Shown piece by piece: positions 1 through 7,300 of a DNA stretch of 64,000 nt. The stretch comes from Coxiellaceae bacterium (GTDB taxonomy: Bacteria; Pseudomonadota; Gammaproteobacteria; Coxiellales; Coxiellaceae), in the NCBI GenBank assembly GCA_029212925.1, contig JARGOB010000003.1, positions 124,001 through 188,000 of the forward strand, in the 5' to 3' direction. The position numbers and the translations under genes were made by a program. Each line of letters opens with the position of its first letter. The first letter of the stretch is position 1. Under the pieces are notes generated by a model. The model was not told the origin of the DNA. It searched no databases and saw only the letters and a program-made list of their open reading frames with translations.

Positions 1-276
1 GACCAACTAAAGCAAAAGGTTAGTCCATATGCTGTTGTGCTTGCTGCAGTGAATGATGGTAAAGTAGAACTGGTTGCGGGTGTTGGTGGCTTAGATAAGC
101 CTTATTTTACCGCTGGTGAACTGTTGGGAGTTGTCGCTAGTCAAGTAGGTGGTCGCGGTGGTGGTCGCGCAGATTTAGCACAAGGCGGTGGTGATGAGCC
201 AGAAAATCTAGATGCGGCTTTAAGAAGCGTGCATGAGTGGGTTGACCAAAAGATTGCGGTTAAACAACAGGGATAG
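1..276 (+). CDS. alaS: Alanyl-tRNA synthetase, C-terminal end (partial)
   Basis: The reading frame is open at the left edge, so only the last 91 residues are present. They match the end of the alanyl-tRNA synthetase C-terminal DHHA1/C-Ala region, including the glycine-rich GGRGGGRADLAQGGG segment. The full enzyme charges tRNA-Ala in the cytoplasm. lysC begins 11 bases after the stop, so the two are probably co-transcribed. The order alaS-lysC-csrA followed by tRNA-Ser and tRNA-Arg is typical of Gammaproteobacteria and supports the call. Confidence 0.95.
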   Translation, partial: DQLKQKVSPYAVVLAAVNDGKVELVAGVGGLDKPYFTAGELLGVVASQVGGRGGGRADLAQGGGDEPENLDAALRSVHEWVDQKIAVKQQG

Positions 277-287
277 GATAACGCGCT

Positions 288-1523
288 ATGGCCGTGTTAA
301 TACAGAAGTTTGGCGGAACCTCAGTTCGAGATCTGGAAAGGATTCGTGCGATTGCCGGTTTAATTGCACGTACACAACGTGAAGGTCATGATGTGGTGGT
401 GGTTGTTTCCGCCATGGCCGGTGAGACTGATCGCTTAGTGGGTTTAACCAAGCAGGTCGCTCCATTACCCTCATTGCGCGAATACGATGCGTTAGTATCA
501 GCGGGTGAGCAGATTTCCTCAGCCTTATTAGCGATGGTCTTAATTGAAATGGGCTTATCTGCTCGTTCATATGCGGGACATCAGGTGCCGATTATTACCG
601 ATGGTCGTCATAAAAAAGCACGCATTGTAAGTATCAATACTGATAGATTAAAACAGGACCTATCTGAAGGGGTAATTCCTATCATTGCAGGTTTTCAAGG
701 CGTTGATGCAAAAGGTCATGTGACAACTTTTGGTCGCGGCGGTTCAGATATTACAGCGGTAGCCTTAGCGGCGGCGATGTCTGCCGATGAGTGTCAGATG
801 CTGACAGATGTCGATGGTATTTATACGGCTGATCCGCGTATTGTTGAGTCAGCGCAGCGGCTGGACTATCTAACTTACGAGGAAATGCTCGAGTTATCCA
901 GTTTAGGCTCGAAGGTATTACAAATTCGTTCACTTGAGTTCGCACAAAAATACGGTATTCCATTGCGGGTATTATCGAGCTTTGAACAAGGGGCGGGAAC
1001 ACTGATTAGCCGAGAGGAAAATAAGATGGAACAAGCAGTGGTGTCGGGTATTGCGTTTGATCGTAATCAGGCGAAAATTTCTTTGATTGGTGTGCCATGC
1101 AAGGCTGAAATAGTGAGTCGTGTATTGGGTGTGATCGGTGAAGCGGGAATTGATGTGGATTTAATCGTACAAAACTCCCCGGATAGTAAGGGGTGTGTTG
1201 ATTTTAGTTTTACTGTGCACCGTGATGATTATACTGATGCATTGAAATTAACTGAGGATGTGGCTGAGGATTTGGGCGCAGAGCAGGTTTGTGGTAGTGA
1301 TCGAATCGCCAAGATTTCATTGGTAGGGGTTGGTATGCGTTCGCATGCGGGTGTTGCTGCTACGATGTTCGAGTGCCTTAATGCAGAAGGTGTCGAAATT
1401 CAGTTAATTTCAACGTCCGAAATTAAAATTTCAGCGGTAATAGACGAAGATAATTGTGCTAATGCTATCAAGGGATTACACACGGCATTTAAATTAGACA
1501 GTCAACAAACGGTGTTAACTTAG
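288..1523 (+). CDS. lysC: Aspartate kinase
   Basis: This enzyme phosphorylates aspartate in the first step of lysine, threonine, methionine and diaminopimelate synthesis. The 411-residue length is normal for the stand-alone class. The N-terminus has the KFGGTSV nucleotide-binding motif at residues 7-13. The kinase domain contains the TDVDGIYTADPR segment near residue 175, and two ACT domains follow (about 265-335 and 345-405), which in this family bind lysine or threonine for feedback inhibition. It lies 11 bases after alaS and about 130 bases before csrA, the usual arrangement in pseudomonads and relatives. Confidence 0.96.
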   Translation: MAVLIQKFGGTSVRDLERIRAIAGLIARTQREGHDVVVVVSAMAGETDRLVGLTKQVAPLPSLREYDALVSAGEQISSALLAMVLIEMGLSARSYAGHQVPIITDGRHKKARIVSINTDRLKQDLSEGVIPIIAGFQGVDAKGHVTTFGRGGSDITAVALAAAMSADECQMLTDVDGIYTADPRIVESAQRLDYLTYEEMLELSSLGSKVLQIRSLEFAQKYGIPLRVLSSFEQGAGTLISREENKMEQAVVSGIAFDRNQAKISLIGVPCKAEIVSRVLGVIGEAGIDVDLIVQNSPDSKGCVDFSFTVHRDDYTDALKLTEDVAEDLGAEQVCGSDRIAKISLVGVGMRSHAGVAATMFECLNAEGVEIQLISTSEIKISAVIDEDNCANAIKGLHTAFKLDSQQTVLT

Positions 1524-1653
1524 GATTTTTACTTTAAGATTTCTTTAATATTCCTACGATAGAATTGATTAGCTTAATTATTATACTAAACTACAGGTAT
1601 GCGTCTTTTTAACTGATCGAAGTGTACGAGACGAATGGATAAAGGAGAGGATG

Positions 1654-1854
1654 ATGTTAATTTTGACTAGGCGTATTAGTGAGTCGGTTATTATAGGTGA
1701 CAATGTGAAGGTTACGGTTCTGGGTGTTAAGGGCAATCAAGTTCGTTTAGGGATTGATGCGCCGAAAGACGTTAGCGTACACCGTGAAGAGATTTACGAA
1801 AGAATACAAGCCGAAAACAACGGCAATTCTACCGCTTCAGAAGGTTCAGAGTAA
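1654..1854 (+). CDS. csrA: Carbon storage regulator CsrA
   Basis: CsrA is a small dimeric RNA-binding protein that represses or stabilises target mRNAs by binding GGA motifs. In Legionellales it controls the switch between replicative and transmissive phases. The sequence matches E. coli CsrA closely: MLILTRR at the start, [15 protein letters not shown] in the core and [11 protein letters not shown] at residues 42-52. Two ATG codons occur in a row (1651 and 1654). The second is chosen because it gives the family N-terminus MLIL and lies 6 bases after GGAG, against 3 bases for the first. A hairpin terminator follows at 1892. Confidence 0.97.
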   Translation: MLILTRRISESVIIGDNVKVTVLGVKGNQVRLGIDAPKDVSVHREEIYERIQAENNGNSTASEGSE

Positions 1855-1891
1855 ACGTTTTTACAATAGTGTGATCGTTTGATGAGATATG

Positions 1892-1921
1892 GCAGGGCTT
1901 TCTAAAAGCCCTGCTTTTTTT
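1892..1921 (+). terminator. Intrinsic terminator after csrA
   Basis: A perfect 10-bp stem (GCAGGGCTTT at 1892-1901 and AAAGCCCTGC at 1905-1914) with a 3-base loop is followed by seven T residues. It lies 38 bases after the csrA stop and should end the lysC-csrA transcript. Confidence 0.92.
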
Positions 1922-1937
1922 AAGACTTGTATTTGGC

Positions 1938-2022
1938 ACATCTTGAACGAAAACACTCACTCAAAATCCTCAGGTATTAGTTATACATTCCGGTTTCTCG
2001 TTCGTGTTTTCGTCCAAGCTGT
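1938..2022. repeat. Imperfect inverted repeat between csrA and tRNA-Ser
   Basis: Two 19-base arms (1938-1956 and 2004-2022) are reverse complements at 17 of 19 positions and are separated by 47 bases. The core ACGAAAACAC / GTGTTTTCGT is perfect. No gene is seen inside. It could be a remnant of a small mobile element or a structured leader; the sequence alone does not decide. The remaining bases of the 1855-2177 gap show no supported gene. Confidence 0.6.
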
Positions 2023-2177
2023 ACTCAAATCCAAGCCTTAAAACTTCTCACAGCTTATTAGCTTAATCTTTGCAAATAAACAGTTTTCTTCTGCCAATTT
2101 CAATGTTATTATTGCGCACCATGTTGACGGAACATTGGTCTGCAATAGCAGGTTCAATGACGAATTGGCAGATTTGT

Positions 2178-2270
2178 GGAGAGGTGGCCGAGTGGCTGAA
2201 GGCGCTCCCCTGCTAAGGGAGTATGGAGTTAATACCTCCATCGAGGGTTCGAATCCCTCCCTCTCCGCCA
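2178..2270 (+). tRNA. serV: tRNA-Ser(GCU)
   Basis: The cloverleaf is complete. The acceptor stem GGAGAGG pairs with CCTCTCC and is followed by encoded GCCA. The anticodon stem CTCCC/GGGAG encloses loop CTGCTAA with anticodon GCT at 2212-2214. A long variable arm and a standard GGTTCGAATCC T-arm fit a class II serine tRNA of 93 bases. Position directly after csrA matches E. coli serV. Confidence 0.97.
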
Positions 2271-2297
2271 GAAGATGGTATAGAAGTTAAAAAATGT

Positions 2298-2374
2298 GCG
2301 CCCGTAGCTCAGCTGGATAGAGTACCTGGCTACGAACCAGGCGGTCGGAGGTTCGAATCCTTCCGGGCGCGCCA
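2298..2374 (+). tRNA. argV: tRNA-Arg(ACG), intact first copy
   Basis: The acceptor stem GCGCCCG pairs perfectly with CGGGCGC and is followed by encoded GCCA. The anticodon loop CTACGAA carries ACG at 2332-2334, which reads CGN arginine codons after conversion of A34 to inosine. The T-arm has TTCGAAT. It lies 27 bases after tRNA-Ser as in the E. coli serV-argV locus. It is the only one of three tandem arginine units with a fully paired acceptor stem. Confidence 0.97.
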
Positions 2375-2755
2375 CTTTTTAACTTCATTCTTTTCGAATC
2401 AAATAGTAGTAAACATCCTGTTAGTCACCCAGCTCGTCATCCATGACTCGCGTTCGCGAGCTGCAAACGTCCACTGGACGTTTGGTCTCTTGCTCACCCG
2501 TAGCTCAGCTGGATAGAGTACCTGGCTACGAACCAGGCGGTCGGAGGTTCGAATCCTTCCGGGCGCGCCACTTTTTAACTTCATTCTTTTCGAATCAAAT
2601 AGTAGTAAACATCCTGTTAGTCACCCAGCTCGTCATCCATGACTCGCGTTCGCGAGCTGCAAACGTCCACTGGACGTTTGGTCTCTTGCTCACCCGTAGC
2701 TCAGCTGGATAGAGTACCTGGCTACGAACCAGGCGGTCGGAGGTTCGAATCCTTC
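2301..2755 (+). repeat. 196-bp tandem repeat built on tRNA-Arg
   Basis: Two apparently identical 196-base units (2301-2496 and 2497-2692) and a 63-base partial third unit (2693-2755) run head to tail. Each unit starts inside the acceptor stem of tRNA-Arg. Each spacer holds two hairpins: CTCGCG-TT-CGCGAG (2447-2460) and CAAACGTCCA-C-TGGACGTTTG (2464-2484). The spacer hairpins may help processing or termination of the tRNA transcript. Confidence 0.9.
2494..2570 (+). tRNA. tRNA-Arg(ACG)-like second copy with mismatched acceptor stem
   Basis: From the fourth acceptor position onward this unit matches the first tRNA-Arg, and the 3' CCA is intact. Its first bases come from the repeat junction, so the 5' arm reads TCACCCG instead of GCGCCCG. 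That leaves mismatches at acceptor positions 1-72 and 3-70. It may be a poorly processed gene or a pseudo-tRNA. Position corresponds to argY of E. coli. Confidence 0.7.
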
Positions 2756-2766
2756 TGGGCTCGCAT
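2690..2766 (+). pseudogene. Decayed third tRNA-Arg copy
   Basis: D-arm, anticodon arm (ACG) and T-arm are identical to the first tRNA-Arg. Both acceptor arms are altered: the 5' side is TCACCCG and the 3' side TGGGCTC. Positions 1-72, 2-71 and 3-70 are unpaired, 7-66 is a G-T pair, and no CCA follows. It is most likely non-functional. Confidence 0.65.
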
Positions 2767-2772
2767 TGCGAC

Positions 2773-2825
2773 CGAAGGTCCAGTGGACCTTCGCAGCGCG
2801 CGAGCGGCCGGCCAAGGAAGGCCGG
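2773..2825 (+). repeat. Paired hairpins closing the tRNA array
   Basis: CGAAGGTCCA (2773-2782) and TGGACCTTCG (2784-2793) form a perfect 10-bp stem around a single G, a variant of the spacer hairpin in the tRNA repeat. CCGGCC (2808-2813) and GGCCGG (2820-2825) form a second stem. No T run follows. The rest of 2826-3023 shows no gene. Confidence 0.6.
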
Positions 2826-3023
2826 ACTGGGTGAGTTCCATGGAAGGTTGCTTGGCAGTTTGTTTATAAAGAATAAAGCTCCCTTTAAGAAATCCCACTG
2901 AACTTAACTTTTGCTTGTTTCTTTATGTAGGCGAAATCATATAAGGAGCGTTATTTACGCTAGTGAATAAAAGCGAAACCCCCACTGAAGGCAGTATATA
3001 GAGTTGCATCTCACGAATTGCAT

Positions 3024-3052
3024 CTGACAATATATTAAAATTCTAGTATTAT
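3024..3052 (+). promoter_or_regulatory. Sigma-70-like promoter for the Wip-like phosphatase gene
   Basis: CTGACA (3024-3029) is separated by 17 bases from TATTAT (3047-3052), a good match to -35 and -10 boxes. The start codon lies 33 bases after the -10 box. Confidence 0.5.
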
Positions 3053-3085
3053 GACGATAAATAATCACATTACTAGGCGTTAAAT

Positions 3086-4303
3086 ATGTTGCTATCTGAA
3101 GCAGTGAATATCAAAAAATACCCCAAGGTTGCCGAAGAGGCGAAACGTGATGAGGCTATAGTCGACTGTATTACCCGTGGGGATGCACACGGCAATGCCA
3201 TGCTGTTGGTTTTTACACTTATTAAAGAAGGTTTATTGGAATTAACTGAAGAGGCTTATGCAGAATTGTGGGCGATCTATGAGGCATCGGGGCGGGGGTT
3301 TACCACGAAAGGACTGGATCGCTTTAAAGCCATACTCGCTGATGGTACCTACCATCCAGATGCTTGTCGTTTACGGTTACTTGGGGATTTATTTGCTGAT
3401 CGAGGTAATAATGATGCGCTTACACTAGCGGTGTTTGAGGCAATGAGTGTTCATAAGATTCAGTATGATGTGATTTACTCTAATCATGACCATGATTTTG
3501 TTCGTTGGTTGAGGGGTTTGACCGATTCTATCCATTACGACTCGCTCAGAAATTTGCAGTACTTGTTCTCCAGCTCACGAGGCATTTTTTCAAAAGAAGA
3601 TGTCTCCCGTTCATTTAATCAGTTTGTATTGACGCATATTAAGCTGATCGATTATCACTTCTCTCCTGATGAGAATCCGCTGATCACATTATTTACTCAT
3701 GCGCCAGTAGGTTTGGAAACGGTGGCAGGGGCTGCGATGCAGCTCGGTGTGGCTTATGATGAGTCGACTGCTGAACTGTTGGCGGCATCGATCGATCGGA
3801 TTAATGCAGAGTTTAAACGGTTATTACAGCGCAAAGATTCGGCATTAATGCGAAAGTTGGATGATTTGAAAAACCCGCTGGATCATTTAATTTGGAACCG
3901 CACAGGCGAGCCCTGCGTTTCAGGAGGACGTGTTTACAAGACGCGTCGCGATAATATTTTAGTTAAACACGTGCGGTATGAACCCAGCAATACATTGTAT
4001 AAAGTGCAATTTGTCCATGGGCATGACGGTGCTTATACGCCAAGGCAGTCCAACCGAATTAATATTGATGGTGACCTGGGTAAGGCGAGCTTTATGTCGG
4101 TCGGGCCTTATATGACATTCCGTCAGCATATGCGCCCTGAGTTAGCGGCCGTAAAAGTGGCTGACGTGGGCTTGTCCGGAGGGACAGCTGTGGGTGCTGG
4201 CGTACCATTGCCAAGCTTGTTTGCACCATCGCCGGTTGAGCCGCCAGTCGATCGGGGGGCTGAAGAGGTGGGTGACCCAGCGGTGCCGTCAGTTAGCTTG
4301 TAA
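3086..4303 (+). CDS. PPP-family phosphatase resembling Legionella Wip effectors
   Basis: All core motifs of metallo-phosphoesterases of the PPP type are visible: GDAHG at residues 32-36, GDLFADRG at 100-107, SNHDHDF at 132-138, THAPVG at 204-209 and HGHD at 311-314. An arginine in IWNR at 272 fits the substrate-binding position. The variant NHD in place of NHE and the ADRG form recall the Legionella Dot/Icm substrates WipA and WipB, which are serine/threonine or tyrosine phosphatases acting in the host. There is no signal peptide. The last 40 residues are rich in proline and acidic residues. The stop overlaps the convergent giant ankyrin gene by 15 bases. Phosphatase fold is well supported; secretion is inferred. 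Confidence 0.75.
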   Translation: MLLSEAVNIKKYPKVAEEAKRDEAIVDCITRGDAHGNAMLLVFTLIKEGLLELTEEAYAELWAIYEASGRGFTTKGLDRFKAILADGTYHPDACRLRLLGDLFADRGNNDALTLAVFEAMSVHKIQYDVIYSNHDHDFVRWLRGLTDSIHYDSLRNLQYLFSSSRGIFSKEDVSRSFNQFVLTHIKLIDYHFSPDENPLITLFTHAPVGLETVAGAAMQLGVAYDESTAELLAASIDRINAEFKRLLQRKDSALMRKLDDLKNPLDHLIWNRTGEPCVSGGRVYKTRRDNILVKHVRYEPSNTLYKVQFVHGHDGAYTPRQSNRINIDGDLGKASFMSVGPYMTFRQHMRPELAAVKVADVGLSGGTAVGAGVPLPSLFAPSPVEPPVDRGAEEVGDPAVPSVSL

Positions 4304-7300
4304 GCTGCTATGTGCTGAGAGGCTATCGCCATCTCGCTCTTGCTGTCTGATTTTTGGTTTGGAGTAGATTAATCGATAGTGAGCCGCTCTAGTAACCGAG
4401 CTACTGTCAACATGCTGGTAATAACGATCTAACAGTAACTGAGTCTCAGTTGGGTCTAAGCAGGTGCGTCGTATCTTCTCGATATGTTCGCTAGATAAAT
4501 ATGATACGTCACAACGTTCGGCAATTCGTGCCCCAAGGTTTCCAATGTGACGATTTTTCATCGCTAAGATCAATGGCGATTCGTCGGAATTGTTTGGTTT
4601 GGTTAACAGCGCAGAGTCAATCACTTCAAGTAACTTGCAAGCAGTTTCAATATCATTATGGTTGATGGCATAAGTGAGTGCGCTATTACCTTCTGAGTCG
4701 CAAACATTAACATCAACGCCTTTTTGAAATAATAAATCGATCACTGGTTTCAAGCCAGCGATGATGGCTTTCATCAACACGGTTTTACCATCAGCACCTA
4801 CGGCTCCAGTTGAAAGGTATGCGGGCTGTTTATGAAAGATTAAGGTCAGTGCATCTAGTATGTTCTGTTGTTGGCGTGCAATAACTTTCTGGTGGGATTT
4901 CGCGCTAGTGGTAGGTATAGAAGGAAAATTACAGAGTATTTGTCGCAGTGTTTCGTCGGGTTCAATGAAGTCATGATGCAGCCAATAAGCAAATTGTTGT
5001 GTGTAGTTATCGAATTTTATAATTTCCACAATAATGGTTTGTATTACCTCCAGAGGAGTTTCATTTAATAACAGCTGCAGTGTGTCTATGTCACAATGTT
5101 TTTCAGACATTTTTTGGTAAGCGAATAATAAATCTTTGCTGGTCACGTTGATACCTTTTCGGAGTAATGCTTGAAAAGTAGCTACAGGTAGCTGCGCACT
5201 GATGGCTAGCATCGCTAAGGATTCTGTTGTAGGGTTATCAGTGTTGAATATAACGCCCTTGGCGAGCAAGGCGTCTAAGGTGCCTGTTATGGTTTCATCG
5301 GTGGTATCTTTGATTATATGAATGATAATATTATTGGTTAATTCTTTTTTTTCAAGGCGATCAAAAATAGCCGTTTTTAATGTATCGTCATATCCTAGAT
5401 GGATAGCAAGATATAAGTCGCAACCTTTTACCGTGCAGCCCATGCTGATCATCGCAACAATAACATCTACAGAAAAATATTTTTTCAGGCTACATTTTAT
5501 TATACTTCTGTAGGCACCAGTTAAATGTTGATGCTCAGTCGGATTAAAATTGTTGGTGTGCAATGTGTTAAACACGAGGAGTTGATCTTTTGTTGGTGTA
5601 GCTGTAAGTATATGAATGAAATCATCTGCATTAATACTGTCGACGGGTATTTGTTTTAGCAGTAAACAAGCAACTTCATCTACGTTTCCGCATGCTTCTA
5701 TGTATTGTTTATAGTTATCTTGAGTGGCTATTGCTCCATTGTTGAGTAATGCTTTTATGTATTCGCTAGGCGCTTGATTTAGGGTTGCTGAGCAAAGTGC
5801 TGTAGCTCCATCTTCGTTGCGAGAATTCACATCAAAGCCGACAGATATCGCCTTGTGCAGTAAGGGGAGCTTCTGTGAAGCGTCGATCCATTCAAGCAGC
5901 TGTAATGTAAGTCGTGGTGTGTCTGAAAGGTGTCTCGCTGGTGTGTTGTCTAAAATAATTTGTTGAACTTCAGTTGAAATATAACGGCAAGCCATAGCGA
6001 GGTAATTTAATGCTACTGCTGTTACCTGAGCCTTTCTTGTAATTAACTGTTGAATTTCAAGCACGTTACCATGCGTGGCAAGCCCTACACTTAATACGCT
6101 TTCACCCCGGTGATCGAGAGTATTGATGTCGTATCCGTTTGCGATGAATGCATCTAACCAGTCGATGGAGTGGCCTATCCCCATGTTAGTAATAATTTTT
6201 AAAATGATGTCAGGGTTGTTGAGTAACTCGATTGGAGCATGTTTGGCAAAATGGTCAATAATAGCCTTTGGTTGTTTGCTATGCGCTGCGGAGAGTAATA
6301 AGTCAGTATTAATAGGTACATAATCGATAGATTCGTCTGTATTGGTCATGACTATAACTAATGGCCAACACTGCTCTGTTTGAAGGGCGCAATATAATAA
6401 GTTTTCATTCTTTTCTGGCGCATAAGCCTGTCTTGACAGTATATATTGAGTCTCTGTTTGCTGTAATTCAAGTGGCAAAGATGCGAGGTAATCAAGAATG
6501 GTTTTATTGTCTACCCGTGATATAGACATTTCATTTAATAATAAATGTTTAATGCTAATATCTTTAGCTGCGTTTAGTAGTAACCTGGATTGGCGAGGAT
6601 CTGTACCTACAAAATCGAAACGACGTTTCGCCAGTTCATCAATGATGAGTGCTGATTCTGATGGCAAATTGGTTAAGCATAAAGCGACTATGGCTGGGTT
6701 ATTAAGTATTGTTTTTGAGTAGTGGGTAAACAATAATGAAATCGTGTCCGCTTCGGTGCCTAATTGCGCAGCCAGGGTTGTTCTGAATTCGGTAGGGTTA
6801 GGTTCCTTTAATAATCGAAGTACAAGATTAATATCCAGCTGGTTACTAGGTAGGTGACTAAGCAGGGTTGTGATGGTGTGTTTGTGTGGGCCACAATCAA
6901 AAGCGCACAAAATGTCACGCTTGCGAACGTGAGCATTATTTGCGATAAGTTTTTGAATGTCTGTTAGTGATCGGCGTGATTTTACCGCCAGATATATAAT
7001 CGAATCCTTTGTGAGTCTGACTTGGCTAAGGTCGCCGATCTTTGTTAATAGCTTATCAAATACACTCGCGTAGAACCGCGTGGTTAATGTATGAACGAGC
7101 TTTTCAATTTGTTGGTCTCTATCAAGATAATCAATCAACAATTCGGCTATATCTGCTCGCTCATGGTTTATCGCTATATCATATTCTCGATGCAGCGCCA
7201 GTCGATGTGTTGGTATCACCTGTAAAGCTGCTTTTAATAGACCGCAATAATCATGCTCTGAAGTCGTGAGGGCGGATATTACGGTTTTGTTGAACAGTTC

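Noticed and set aside
2038..2241. 67-residue minus-strand frame
   Set aside because: It overlaps tRNA-Ser and shows no protein-like pattern.
2301..2755. CRISPR array suggested by regular repeats
   Set aside because: The repeat period is 196 bases with tRNA genes inside, spacers are identical rather than unique, and no cas gene is present.
2223..2869. Open frames across the tRNA array with VAQLDRVPGYEPGGRRFES
   Set aside because: This is the well-known false translation of tRNA-Arg genes; the frames repeat with the 196-bp tRNA unit.
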